This document shows, piece by piece, positions 35,486 through 45,042 of a stretch of DNA of 64,000 nucleotides. Within the stretch, counting starts at the first letter, position 1. Each line of letters opens with the position of its first letter. The stretch spans positions 620,001 through 684,000 of the forward strand of contig NC_021353.1 in NCBI RefSeq assembly GCF_000404225.1, written 5' to 3'. This DNA comes from Candidatus Methanomassiliicoccus intestinalis Issoire-Mx1. Its GTDB lineage: Archaea > Thermoplasmatota > Thermoplasmata > Methanomassiliicoccales > Methanomassiliicoccaceae. Both the position numbers and the translations under genes were made by a program. The notes beneath the pieces are model-generated. The model saw nothing but the letters and a program-made list of their open reading frames with translations. It searched no databases and had not been told where the DNA came from.

Positions 35486-36315
35486 AATTCATTTTCTGTG
35501 AGCTTTTTATACAATTCGGGACGTCTTCTGTTCAGATAGTACAAATCCTTCATAGATGTATATTCTTTTCTCCTTAGCTTGTCTAAGATTTCAGGAGTGA
35601 TATTAACTGCAATCATCGAATCTTTTGAATTATAGTCTTCGGCTAGTATATCGCCCCGGGGATCTATTGCTGTACATCCTCCGCCGAAAACAGTTCCTAA
35701 CCCATTGTCTCCAAGTTGATTGCATGCTACTACATACACCGTATTGTCATACGCTCGGGCTCTGAGGCACTTGTCCCAGACATCTTTCCTTCTATTGGGC
35801 GGCAACCCTGAAGAATGAGGCATGAGAATAATGTCTGCATTGTTCAATGCCAGTACGGATGAGATCTCTGGAAAGTGAGACTCCCAACAAATTTGAAAGC
35901 CAATGTTTGCGTTTTTGCATTTTATTGTTTCTATGCTGTTTCCTGCTGCATAATACAATTTTTCCTTCTCGCCCAAATGCGTTTTTCTATATTTCCCTTT
36001 GAGAACACCATCTTCAGCAATGAATTGAGTTATGTATGCTCTATCGTCATATTTTTCGGATATGCCGGCAGATATTGCTATATTAAAATCTCTAGACATC
36101 TCAAGAATGTATCTTACGGAATCACCGCACATGGTTTCAGAAAACTCAATACTCTGAGGCATGGCGTAACCAGTTATGCACATTTCTGGAAAACATATGA
36201 GGTCAATATTTTGTTCAGATGCAGTCTCTACCCATTTTTTCATGGAGTTTAGGTTATGTTCTATGTCTCCAACAATGGAATTCATCTGAACTGCAGCTAC
36301 ACTCATCTGCTCCAT
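35479..36315 (-). CDS. Carbon-nitrogen hydrolase (nitrilase superfamily amidase)
   Basis: The catalytic triad is visible from the ATG chosen here: E44 (FPEMCITGY), K111 (KYRKTHLGEKE) and C143 (FQICWESHFPE). 278 residues, cytoplasmic. I prefer ATG 36315 over the TTG at 36324, because a TATA element near 36338-36346 would start transcription at the ATG (leaderless). The substrate is unknown; amide hydrolysis of a side chain or a nitrogen-containing ligand is possible given the neighbours, but this is a large promiscuous family. Monocistronic and convergent with the methyltransferase gene. Confidence 0.88.
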   Translation of the reverse strand: MEQMSVAAVQMNSIVGDIEHNLNSMKKWVETASEQNIDLICFPEMCITGYAMPQSIEFSETMCGDSVRYILEMSRDFNIAISAGISEKYDDRAYITQFIAEDGVLKGKYRKTHLGEKEKLYYAAGNSIETIKCKNANIGFQICWESHFPEISSVLALNNADIILMPHSSGLPPNRRKDVWDKCLRARAYDNTVYVVACNQLGDNGLGTVFGGGCTAIDPRGDILAEDYNSKDSMIAVNITPEILDKLRRKEYTSMKDLYYLNRRRPELYKKLTENEFQ

Positions 36316-36512
36316 GATTATCAACCATGTTATGATATATTATATACTCATCCTTTTTGACATTCTTTCTGAGATTCTTTAATTTAATTGATGCCTGGGT
36401 TATTGGAATTTAGTAAAATTTCATTTTGAATTATGTACTTATGAATGCACTACAATCCCTTGTATTTACTTTATTTCGAAATGAATATATACATAGTTGA
36501 TAATCTTGAAAT

Positions 36513-36525
36513 GGATGTTACATCC
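36513..36525 (+). promoter_or_regulatory. GGAT-N5-ATCC palindrome at the predicted start of the 36536 transcript
   Basis: GGATGTTACATCC lies about 25 bp after a TATA element (GAATATATA at 36483-36491) and 10 bp before the GTG start. The following bases AAGTGATATTGTG repeat the downstream context at 34133 and 38910. Confidence 0.55.
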
Positions 36526-36535
36526 AAGTGATATT

Positions 36536-37831
36536 GTGAATAAGAAGATTATTGCAGTGATTGCGGTTGTTATCGTTCTTTTAGTAGCTAGTCTGAGCTA
36601 TGTTTTTTTGAAAGGAGATGATGACAACTCTTCTGAATCATTAGATGCTTTGTTAGAAGTATATGGCAATGCAAACAATGATGCAAAAATAGATGAAAAT
36701 GATATATCAATAGTACAAGATATTATCAGTGGAAACAAATTATTTGAGGATTATCCATTCGCTGATGCTAATTGTGATGGAGCAGTGAATGAAGATGATG
36801 TCAATCAAATAAGAAAAATAATTAACAGAGAGGACACCACGGTCCACCATTTAAATCATTTGAATGGTGAAACATATGTAGCTTCTACAAAGTTCCCAAT
36901 AGTTTCAGCAATCAGTACTGGAGCAGCTAACTTGCTTATGTTCTATAAATTACTGGATGTAGAGGATAATATAAAGGGAATCAGTTATTCGAAATCCTCA
37001 CCGCCAGATGCAACATTATTCCCGTACTTTTCAGGAATGACCTCCTTAGGATCAAATGCGTTAAATATTGATCTGGATAAAGCTTCAAGTGTGATAACAG
37101 AGAATAATTGTACAGCTCTGTTTACAGCTGATAACCGTTCATACATCAAGAATGAAAGTGACTTTGAAAATATCTTAAATGTCGATGTCATCAGAGTCAA
37201 GGCAGCCTCGGTTGTAGCTGATGATTGGGCTTCAGCGGCACTTATGATCGGCTTTTTAATGGGAGCGGAGGAACGGAGTTTTGAACTTACAGATTGGTTT
37301 ATCTCATTCACTGAAACTTTAGAAGATAAACTGGCAGGCATCTCTGGAGATCTACCTTTGTCTGTTGCTTCTTCAAGCAACAATGCAGTCGGTTCGGAAA
37401 CTTCAGATTATACTAAGCTTGTAGAGCTCGCTGGATCCAAATACGCTCTAGATGGTGTTGATAGCGGTGGTTCGGCTGTAATCTCTTTCAACAAAGAAAC
37501 TGATAACTGGCTGTATAATTATAAAATAGATTATATCATCGTGTTTAACACTATGGGATACGGAACAGATGTGGACATTAATAAAGAATGGGAGCGCGCA
37601 GTTAATTTCGATATGACTGAAGCTTATAAGAATGGAAACTGTGTGCTCATCAGCGGAGACATGCCCGTTCCTGCAAGATTGGCATATTGTGCTGAAATAC
37701 TACATCCAGATTTGTTTGGTGAAGGATACGGTGATAAAGTTCATCAAGAATTCATTGACAAGTTTTTCAATGATGACTATGATGTTTCAAAAGGAACATT
37801 CTTGGTCACAATTGATGATATTAAATCATAA
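36536..37831 (+). CDS. Metal-chelate/cobalamin-binding protein with dockerin-like module
   Basis: Anchored extracytoplasmic binding protein, paralogue of the one at 34121. I choose the GTG at 36536, after GTGAT, giving 431 residues and an N-terminal anchor (KKIIAVIAVVIVLLVASLSYV). Two EF-hand-like dockerin repeats follow (YGNANNDAKIDENDISIVQ and FADANCDGAVNEDDVNQIRKI), then the FecB/BtuF-type domain (VEDNIKGISYSKSS, EDKLAGISGDLPLSVAS, IDYIIVFNTMGYG). No permease directly follows in the same direction, because a hydrolase gene on the other strand intervenes. It may share the channels at 31606 or 39123. Ends at a clear hairpin terminator. Confidence 0.85.
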   Translation: MNKKIIAVIAVVIVLLVASLSYVFLKGDDDNSSESLDALLEVYGNANNDAKIDENDISIVQDIISGNKLFEDYPFADANCDGAVNEDDVNQIRKIINREDTTVHHLNHLNGETYVASTKFPIVSAISTGAANLLMFYKLLDVEDNIKGISYSKSSPPDATLFPYFSGMTSLGSNALNIDLDKASSVITENNCTALFTADNRSYIKNESDFENILNVDVIRVKAASVVADDWASAALMIGFLMGAEERSFELTDWFISFTETLEDKLAGISGDLPLSVASSSNNAVGSETSDYTKLVELAGSKYALDGVDSGGSAVISFNKETDNWLYNYKIDYIIVFNTMGYGTDVDINKEWERAVNFDMTEAYKNGNCVLISGDMPVPARLAYCAEILHPDLFGEGYGDKVHQEFIDKFFNDDYDVSKGTFLVTIDDIKS

Positions 37832-37840
37832 TGCCTAATT

Positions 37841-37866
37841 GCTGGCTAATATGCCAGCTTTTTTTT
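37841..37866 (+). terminator. Hairpin plus T-run terminator after the binding-protein gene
   Basis: GCTGGC-TAATAT-GCCAGC followed by eight T. It lies between convergent genes and may serve both. Confidence 0.75.
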
Positions 37867-37881
37867 ATTTTTTTGAAGCCT

Positions 37882-38844
37882 TTACTTTTTCTGACAATAT
37901 ATCTGGCTTTCCCAGAATCGAACAGCTTTTTCAACCCAGCCTTCTGCGCTTGTATTGATGCCCAGGCCAAAACCATGTCCTACTGAAGGGTATTTGTGAA
38001 ATTCAGCGGGTACGCCTTTGTTTTTTAATTCTAATATGCGGTGTTCCATAGACATTGATCTGGCGATTTTATCCTCCTCACCAACCACTGCGAATGTAGC
38101 CGGCTCATTTTCTGAATAGTCGGAATAGCTTGAATATGCCATTATCACAGCGATTGGTTTAGGCAGCACGTCTCCACCGAACCTTTCAGTCCCATAGGAA
38201 CCAATTTTAGCAGCCATTATGGCTCCAGCTGAACTCCCCCATAATGAATAATTATCAATGTCTACTTGAAGCATTTTTGCATTATTGAAAATATATGTTA
38301 TTGCTGCAGCCAGATCTTCAGTAGCGCGCTGTCCATTTCCTATCCTGTATTGTATGACAAATGCATTATATCCAAATTTATTCAGTTCAATTGCATATGG
38401 AAAGCCTTCATGAATTGAACCGATGTATGAAAATGCACCTCCTGCGCAGATAACTGCAAAAGGTGCACACTTATTTCCTCTGAAAAAGAAGAGTCCTGTT
38501 GATTCTTTATCTTGATCCTCTTTCTTTTGCAGTTTCGTATAGTAGTCATAAAAAATGGTCTCGCCATTTTCGATTTTATCTATCATGTAATTAATTGAAT
38601 TTACAGTTGTATCTGCATTGATGTTGTGATGATATGGTAAAAGATCATTAATGTCGTTTAATTTTATACTTTCATCTAATGTGATTTTTTCTAAAGGGAA
38701 TAAATACTGGCCAAACTTTTTGAAGGCAGGATGATTAATTACACTCTCTACGGAATCGTCCTTGTTTACATATGAATATCTCATGTTTGTAACCAGACTC
38801 CTGATCGGGTCTGTATCTCTTAAACTTACCTTGGTTCTGTTCAT
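37882..38844 (-). CDS. Alpha/beta-hydrolase (esterase/dienelactone-hydrolase-like)
   Basis: Hydrolase fold with oxyanion text GGAFSYIGSIHEGFPYA, nucleophile elbow WGSSAGA (Ser at about residue 209) and the C-terminal histidine in VGHGFGLG. 320 residues, no signal peptide, so probably cytoplasmic. The family resembles acetyl-xylan-esterase/BD-FAE-like enzymes. In this setting it might release an ester-linked group from an imported chelate, as siderophore esterases do, but only position suggests that. Divergent from the FecCD-CobN operon. Confidence 0.82.
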   Translation of the reverse strand: MNRTKVSLRDTDPIRSLVTNMRYSYVNKDDSVESVINHPAFKKFGQYLFPLEKITLDESIKLNDINDLLPYHHNINADTTVNSINYMIDKIENGETIFYDYYTKLQKKEDQDKESTGLFFFRGNKCAPFAVICAGGAFSYIGSIHEGFPYAIELNKFGYNAFVIQYRIGNGQRATEDLAAAITYIFNNAKMLQVDIDNYSLWGSSAGAIMAAKIGSYGTERFGGDVLPKPIAVIMAYSSYSDYSENEPATFAVVGEEDKIARSMSMEHRILELKNKGVPAEFHKYPSVGHGFGLGINTSAEGWVEKAVRFWESQIYCQKK

Positions 38845-38909
38845 CGCAGCTTATTGAAATTATCATCCAGCCGCGAAATCAATATATAACGAATATGATA
38901 TCATGCAGT

Positions 38910-38922
38910 GGATGATATATCC
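38910..38922 (+). promoter_or_regulatory. GGAT-N5-ATCC palindrome upstream of the FecCD-CobN operon
   Basis: GGATGATATATCC lies about 25 bp after the TATA element AATATATAA (38881-38889) and is followed by AAGTAATATTGTG, nearly identical to the binding-protein leader at 36513. The GTG here opens only a seven-codon frame, so the leader may be a duplicate whose binding-protein gene was lost. Confidence 0.55.
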
Positions 38923-38967
38923 AAGTAATATTGTGGGTAATGTATTATTGAGCTAGTTGTGGTTACT

Positions 38968-39111
38968 ATGTTATTTGCTGGTCGCGGTGTAATTTTCGTC
39001 AATGGCATCATTGAAAACAACACCATGCTCCATTCTGAGTCTTTATTGGGAGATTGCGGTAGCCATATTGACAAATCTGAAAAAAATCTAGAATCCTACG
39101 TTGACTTCTGA
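38968..39111 (+). CDS. Possible 47-residue leader-encoded small protein
   Basis: An ATG at 38968 opens a 47-codon frame (start MLFAGRGVIFVNGIIENN) ending just before the permease; its stop region forms part of the GAGAGGG ribosome-binding site for the next gene. It lacks a strong SD of its own and matches no family I know. It may be a real small subunit, a leader peptide or a decayed remnant. Confidence 0.3.
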   Translation: MLFAGRGVIFVNGIIENNTMLHSESLLGDCGSHIDKSEKNLESYVDF

Positions 39112-39122
39112 GAGGGCATATC

Positions 39123-40220
39123 TTGGAAACTGATACCAGCAGAATAATATCAGACACAGATCTAAGTGATACCTATAAGAAATATACACACAAGAGAATT
39201 TTATTCATCATATTTTGTATAATTACTGCAGTTATCGCCATTGGAGTTTCCATAACAATCGGTGGAAGAGACATTAGTTTTACTGAAGTCTATCACATAT
39301 TGTATAATCATTTGATTGGCGTAGATTATCCAGTAGGCTCTTCAGAATGGATGGACGATCAAATAGTGTGGAATCTGAGGCTTCCGCGAAGCATATTCGC
39401 CTTAATTGCCGGAGCAGCATTAGCAGTAGGGGGAGCAGTGATGCAGAGTGTAATGAAAAACCCCCTTGCCGATCCATATACCACCGGAGTCTCATCCGGT
39501 GCATGTTTTGGAGTAGCAGTCGCATTAGCTTTGGGTATTGTTGCCACATCAGGCTCACAAATGGATCAATATGGTGTAATAATCAACGCATTCATTTTTG
39601 CTTTGATACCAGTTGCAATAATTATTTTACTATCTCCAAGAAGCCGTTCTCCAGCAACATTAATATTGGCAGGTGTAGCGGTTTCATATTTATTCAATGC
39701 ACTCAACACTATTGTTCTTATATCTACAGATTCTGAAACATTGGCCTCTGTCTATCAATGGCAGATCGGATCACTTGCAGATCTTTCATGGGATGATCTT
39801 TTATTAGTTACACTTATTACAGTTGCTGGAACAATCTGCGCACTAGCAGTATCTAAAAAACTAAATCTTCTCCTGCTCGGCGATGACAGTGCTAAAAGTT
39901 TAGGCTTGGATGCTAATTCTCTGAGAATTGTCTGTTTACTGATACTTTCTTTGATGACTGCTGCTGTGATAAGCTATGCAGGAGTTATAGGTTTTATTGG
40001 TTTGATATCTCCTCACATTGTTCGCCTGATCATAGGTTCAGACAACCGTTATTTGATTCCTGCAGCCGCAGCATTTGGTGCTACATTTCTGATAATAGCT
40101 GACATAGTCTCACGCATAGTTTCTGATATAAATGCAGTTCCCGTGGGTATAATGATATCTTTTATCGGTGCACCCATTTTTCTGTATTTAGTTGTTAAAA
40201 ATAAACGGAGTCTGTGGTAA
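39123..40220 (+). CDS. FecCD-family permease (first of a tandem pair)
   Basis: Integral membrane channel subunit with about ten helices. Motifs: LRLPRSIFALIAGAALAVGGAVMQ, MKNPLADPYTTGVSSGACFG, SLGLDANSLRIVCLL, GFIGLISPHIVRLIIGSDNRY; C-terminus KRSLW. 365 residues. TTG start behind GAGAGGG. Its TAA overlaps the ATG of the next permease (TAATG). No ATPase gene is in this operon, so ATPases at 30816 or 49182 must serve it, or the two permeases pair as a heterodimer with a shared ATPase (inference). Confidence 0.9.
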   Translation: METDTSRIISDTDLSDTYKKYTHKRILFIIFCIITAVIAIGVSITIGGRDISFTEVYHILYNHLIGVDYPVGSSEWMDDQIVWNLRLPRSIFALIAGAALAVGGAVMQSVMKNPLADPYTTGVSSGACFGVAVALALGIVATSGSQMDQYGVIINAFIFALIPVAIIILLSPRSRSPATLILAGVAVSYLFNALNTIVLISTDSETLASVYQWQIGSLADLSWDDLLLVTLITVAGTICALAVSKKLNLLLLGDDSAKSLGLDANSLRIVCLLILSLMTAAVISYAGVIGFIGLISPHIVRLIIGSDNRYLIPAAAAFGATFLIIADIVSRIVSDINAVPVGIMISFIGAPIFLYLVVKNKRSLW

Positions 40221-43200
40221 TGTTCGGATCACTATCGAAACACTGCGTCAATGAATATCACAGACACATACGCCGCGGAAGAATTTTTACTATAATCTTC
40301 GCGATATCCTCTATACTCTTGGCAGTTGCTTCCACATCTGTTGGAAAATATCCTATTGGCATATTGGAATCATATGAAATAATCTTTAATCATCTTCAGG
40401 GAATTGATCCAGTGGGCTATGTTGCAGAGCTCAAGGATTTTATTGTGTGGGATAGAAATCTTCCCCGTGCTGTTGCTGGTCTTACTGTTGGAGCTATTTT
40501 AGCTATCGGGGGAGCAGTGATGCAGAGCATGATGAAAAATCCTCTTGCAGATTCATATACAACAGGTATTTCATCGGGAGCTCTGTTTGGTGTAACCGTC
40601 TGGCTTGTTATGGGAATCAGCGTAGTGCCAGCTGCTGGTACATACTCTCAGATACTCAATGCATTCATTTTTGCTATGATCCCCTCTTTGGTCATAGTTA
40701 TTATTACTACATTTAAAAAAATTACATCTACTGCAATGATACTCATTGGTATTGCAGTGATGTATGTATTTTCTGCGTCTTCATCACTCTTAAAATATAT
40801 TGCAGATCCGGACGCTCTTTCAGATATCTACGAATGGTCCATAGGAACCGTGGGGAAAGCCGGATGGGAAAGTGTCCCCATATTGATAGTTTCTGCGATT
40901 TCAATATTTATTGCAATGATGATAGTTTCTAAAAGTTTAAACGTTTTATCCAGCGGAGACAATAGTGCCGTAAGTCTTGGAGTAAATCCTTTGAGACTTC
41001 GCCTGTTCTGTTTAATTGTAATCTCACTTACAACTGCTGCAGCAGTTTGTTTTACAGGCACTATTGGATTTGTAGGTCTGGTAGCTCCGCACCTTGGCAG
41101 AATTTTTGTTGGTTCCAATAACCGTTATCTCATTCCCTGTTCTGCTTCCCTGGGTGCACTCATGCTGATCTCTTCTGACTGCCTGGCAAGGGTAATCGGC
41201 ACCACTGGTTTACCGGCAGGTGTGGTTACAGCGATGATAGGCAGTCCGTTGTTCCTCTATTTCCTTTTTAAACAGAAAAAAAGTGATTGTGACTCTATGA
41301 AATTAATTCACATTTCAGTTCAAAGTTCCGATGCTAGAGTTATGGAGAAAGCCGCAAAAACACTTCGTGATCAAGGAATCAATGTAGAATGTTTTTGTGA
41401 AAACTGTGACGTAATCGATGACAATCCTGAAGTATACCACCGCCTTGTCAAGGAGACTGCAGATGCAGATATGGTATTCATCAGATGCATGGGGGATATT
41501 TTCAGATTTAAGAAGTTTGAAAAATATGAAGAGGTCCTGAAAAACTATGCTGGATATGTATTCATCTATTCTGGGAGTTTAGACTTAATGCTATTATTCC
41601 GCCACCTTTTCAAAGGGTCTGATGATGAATTCTCACTTTTGAGGTCCTTTGCTTTATACAAGGGGCCAGAAAATGATGTAGGAATCCTTCTCTGGTTAGC
41701 TAACAAACTTGGTCTGGTGGATTCAGTCCCTGAACCTGTGAAACAGAGAACTGACGGCATATATCATCCAGATTACTCAAAGGACATTTCTTTTGAAGAT
41801 TATATTTCCAACCTTGATCCTAACCTTCCTACTGCAGGATTCATGTTTACGAGTAATTTATGGATATATAATAATCTGGAACATATTGATGCAATGATCC
41901 ATGGTTTGGAAGATGCAGGAATGAATGTAATTCCCGTATTCTTTTCAGCTTCATCCATGAGCGTTCATGGAACGTACGGTAGTTCTACCATATTCAAGAA
42001 GTATCTGATGGATGGTGAAAAATCTCGTGTAGATGTGGTTGTGATGTGTTCGTCATTTTCACAACTTGTTAATTCCAGAAGCACTACCGGAATGAGCACA
42101 CCAGATGAGGAAAATTTTTACAAACATCTTACAAACGTTCCAGTTCTGCAGGCTCTGATAGTTGCCTCTGAATATTCTGATTATGGGAGCAGTGCGGTTG
42201 GGTTGGACAAGAACGAAATTTCTGCATCTGTAGCCTGGCCGGAGGTGGACGGACAGATAATTACTGTGCCGATTGCCCACTCGCCTCCAGAATATAGGAA
42301 AATCCGCAGAAACGCCCCTCTGCCGGATAGAATAAATCATCTTGCAAGATTGGCTAAGAATTGGGCCATGCTGAGCAGAATCCCGCCGTCTGAAAGAAGA
42401 ATTGCTATTCTGATGTACCAGTCCAGGCCTGATTCTGGAAGGATAGGCAATGCTGCAGGTCTTGATGTAATTGAAAGCGTATGTTCAATGCTGAAAAGGC
42501 TGAAACTTCTTGGATACTCTGTAGATAATATTCCAGAAACGGGAAAAGAATTAATTACTGAAATATTAGAAAACGTTACAAACGATTTGGAATGGACCCC
42601 TTCCGAAGTAGTCTGCGAAAAAGCTTTGGATCTGGTGGATAAAAAGGATTACCTGCAGCATTTCGATAAACTTTCTGAGTTCGATAAAAATTCAACAATT
42701 GAGCATTGGGGAAAACCACCAGGAGAGATTGCTGTTGAAAAAGGAAAGATAATAATCCCTGGTCTGATCAAAGGAAATATCCTCATTGGCTACCAGCCTC
42801 TAAGGGGATGGGGAGAACAGATTGAGAGAATTTATCATGACCCTCTGCTGATGTCTCCTCATCAGTATCTGGAATATTACAGATGGATTCAGCATGAATT
42901 CAAGGCCAATGTAATTGTACATATGGGAACTCATGGAACGCTGGAGTGGCTTCCCGGCAAGAATGTAGGTTTGTCTTCCAGTTGCAATCCTGATTTTGTG
43001 CTTGATGCCACTCCTCATGTGTATCCATATATCATTGATGATCCAGGCGAAGGAATACAAACCAAGAGAAGGTCTGAAGCTGTAGTTATCGGGCATATGA
43101 ATCCCACTATGGCTAGAGCAGGCAGTTATGATGAATTATCAGAGGTGGAGGTCCCTCTTCAGCAGTACTTTAAGTTTAAGAACATGGCTGCTGGCGAGAG

Positions 43201-45040
43201 GAGAACTATTTTAATTTCTGAAATTTACGAAGCTGCTAAGAAACTTGACTTATTTAGTGATTTAGGGATATCTGCAGATCCAGGGGTAGATGGATTCGAG
43301 CCATATCTGGATAAACTCCATGAATATATTACAGAAGTTAAAGATGCTTTGATCCGTGATGGGCTTCATGTCCTGGGACGAATTCCTGAAGGACGTCATC
43401 TGGATGAGAACATTTATTCAATAATGAAAGTTAGAAATGGTTCAATTTCGCCACTGAGGGAAGCTGTAGGTGACACTATGGGATATGATCTCAACCATGC
43501 TGTAGATTTTCCGAATGAACTGAGTGAGGACGGAAGACCTAACAGCGAAATAATTGATTATGCCGATTCGGAAGTCCAGACTCTCTTGGTTGAAATGAGG
43601 GCACTCGATTATAATTATTCTAAATGCCTTGATTATGTCAATGGACGTTATAGTTCAGTTTCAAATTCACTTATAGAATGTGTCTCATTCATTTGTACTT
43701 TTTTAGTACCTAATCTAAAAAATATGGGTGATGAAATCAACAATATGATGAATGCATTTGAAGGGAAATATGTGCTCCCAGGACCATCTGGAGCTCCTAC
43801 ACGTGGAAATGCCCGCATACTGCCGATGGGCAGGAACTACTACGGCATCGATCCTGATAGCGTTCCTAATCCTTCTTCATGGGTCATAGGAAAGAAAATG
43901 GCTGACCAGATGATCAACAAGTATGTGGAAGAAAAAGGAACCTACCCGAGGGAGGTAGGATTCATCATCTGGGCTACAGACACTATGAAAACAGGAGGAG
44001 ATGATTTAGCATATATCCTCTGGCTCATGGGTGTAAAACCTGTGTGGTCCAAAGCCGGTGGCCAGGTGATAGACCTGGAAGTCGTTCCTTTGTCTGAGTT
44101 GAAGCGTCCTAGAATTGATGTGACTGTAAACATCACAGGACTTTTCAGGGATACATTTCCCAATCTTATCGATATGATTGATGATGCTGTTAAACTTGTG
44201 TCTGGGCTTGACGAATCAAGTGATGAAAATTATCTTGCTGATAACTTGAGAAAAGAAATCCTTGAAGGAATGAAAGCAGGCCTTACAGTTGATGAAGCCC
44301 GCAGGAAGTCTTCCATGCGCATATTCGGTGCACCTCCTGGAGCGTATGGTGCCGGTGTCAACCATGCCATAGAAACCAGTGAATGGAAAACCGTGGAAGA
44401 TCTGGCAGATGTTTACATTTCATGGTCGAGCTATGCATATGGAAGAGGAGTTCACGGAGAAAGTATGAAGGATCAATTTGTCAAACGCTTCAGCAAAGTC
44501 GGTGTTACAGTCAAGAATATGCCCGATCGGGAGATAGATCTGCTTGACTGCGATGACGTATACACATATCTTGGCGGAATGAATTCTTTTGTAAGGGCTT
44601 ATGGTAATCCAGATGCAATTTCTGTTATGGGGGATGGTTCAAATCCTGAGCACCTGAAACTTAGAAATGCCGCAGAAGAGTGTAAATTCGTATTCAGAAG
44701 TAAAATCCTCAATCCCAAATATGTTGAAGGCTTGAAAGAGCACGGTTATCGTGGAGCTGCAGAGCTGGCGAATGTTACAGAATATTTGTTTGCATGGGAC
44801 GCAACTTCAGATATTGTTGATGACTGGATGTATGAGCAGCTGGCTGATAAATTTTTATTTGATAATGACACGAAGGAGTGGATGATGGATGAAAATCCCC
44901 ACGCTTTGATGAATATCTTGAACAGGCTGCACGAAGCAATATCCCGGGAGATGTGGAATGCAGATCAAGATACCTTGGAGAAATTAAAGCAGCTGTATAT
45001 GCAGACTGAAGAAAGACTGGAAGAAATCACAGACCGCTGA
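40220..45040 (+). CDS. FecCD permease fused in frame to a CobN/BchH-like chelatase subunit
   Basis: One frame encodes two normally separate proteins. Residues 1-359 are a FecCD permease (LPRAVAGLTVGAILAIGGAVMQ, MKNPLADSYTTGISSGALFG, GFVGLVAPHLGRIFVGSNNRY). From Met360 (ATG at 41297) the product is a 1,247-residue CobN/magnesium-chelatase H-type protein with VHMGTHGTLEWLPGKNVGLS, GPSGAPTRGNARILPMGRNYY and FGAPPGAYGAGVNHA. CobN-type subunits bind the tetrapyrrole and insert Co or Mg with ChlI/ChlD partners. The junction lacks a linker: KKSDCDS stands where the paralogues end K/R-S-x-W-stop. GTGAT lies 9 bp before ATG 41297, so separate initiation is likely. One extra base near 41289 would restore KKSDW-stop. 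Starts at ATG 40220 (TAATG overlap). Confidence 0.85.
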   Translation: MFGSLSKHCVNEYHRHIRRGRIFTIIFAISSILLAVASTSVGKYPIGILESYEIIFNHLQGIDPVGYVAELKDFIVWDRNLPRAVAGLTVGAILAIGGAVMQSMMKNPLADSYTTGISSGALFGVTVWLVMGISVVPAAGTYSQILNAFIFAMIPSLVIVIITTFKKITSTAMILIGIAVMYVFSASSSLLKYIADPDALSDIYEWSIGTVGKAGWESVPILIVSAISIFIAMMIVSKSLNVLSSGDNSAVSLGVNPLRLRLFCLIVISLTTAAAVCFTGTIGFVGLVAPHLGRIFVGSNNRYLIPCSASLGALMLISSDCLARVIGTTGLPAGVVTAMIGSPLFLYFLFKQKKSDCDSMKLIHISVQSSDARVMEKAAKTLRDQGINVECFCENCDVIDDNPEVYHRLVKETADADMVFIRCMGDIFRFKKFEKYEEVLKNYAGYVFIYSGSLDLMLLFRHLFKGSDDEFSLLRSFALYKGPENDVGILLWLANKLGLVDSVPEPVKQRTDGIYHPDYSKDISFEDYISNLDPNLPTAGFMFTSNLWIYNNLEHIDAMIHGLEDAGMNVIPVFFSASSMSVHGTYGSSTIFKKYLMDGEKSRVDVVVMCSSFSQLVNSRSTTGMSTPDEENFYKHLTNVPVLQALIVASEYSDYGSSAVGLDKNEISASVAWPEVDGQIITVPIAHSPPEYRKIRRNAPLPDRINHLARLAKNWAMLSRIPPSERRIAILMYQSRPDSGRIGNAAGLDVIESVCSMLKRLKLLGYSVDNIPETGKELITEILENVTNDLEWTPSEVVCEKALDLVDKKDYLQHFDKLSEFDKNSTIEHWGKPPGEIAVEKGKIIIPGLIKGNILIGYQPLRGWGEQIERIYHDPLLMSPHQYLEYYRWIQHEFKANVIVHMGTHGTLEWLPGKNVGLSSSCNPDFVLDATPHVYPYIIDDPGEGIQTKRRSEAVVIGHMNPTMARAGSYDELSEVEVPLQQYFKFKNMAAGERRTILISEIYEAAKKLDLFSDLGISADPGVDGFEPYLDKLHEYITEVKDALIRDGLHVLGRIPEGRHLDENIYSIMKVRNGSISPLREAVGDTMGYDLNHAVDFPNELSEDGRPNSEIIDYADSEVQTLLVEMRALDYNYSKCLDYVNGRYSSVSNSLIECVSFICTFLVPNLKNMGDEINNMMNAFEGKYVLPGPSGAPTRGNARILPMGRNYYGIDPDSVPNPSSWVIGKKMADQMINKYVEEKGTYPREVGFIIWATDTMKTGGDDLAYILWLMGVKPVWSKAGGQVIDLEVVPLSELKRPRIDVTVNITGLFRDTFPNLIDMIDDAVKLVSGLDESSDENYLADNLRKEILEGMKAGLTVDEARRKSSMRIFGAPPGAYGAGVNHAIETSEWKTVEDLADVYISWSSYAYGRGVHGESMKDQFVKRFSKVGVTVKNMPDREIDLLDCDDVYTYLGGMNSFVRAYGNPDAISVMGDGSNPEHLKLRNAAEECKFVFRSKILNPKYVEGLKEHGYRGAAELANVTEYLFAWDATSDIVDDWMYEQLADKFLFDNDTKEWMMDENPHALMNILNRLHEAISREMWNADQDTLEKLKQLYMQTEERLEEITDR

Positions 45041-45042
45041 GG

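Noticed and set aside
36497..36535. Upstream TTG start adding 13 residues to the 36536 binding protein
   Set aside because: It would make the operator palindrome and predicted transcript start part of the coding region; the GTG at 36536 has a ribosome-binding site and gives a clean membrane anchor.
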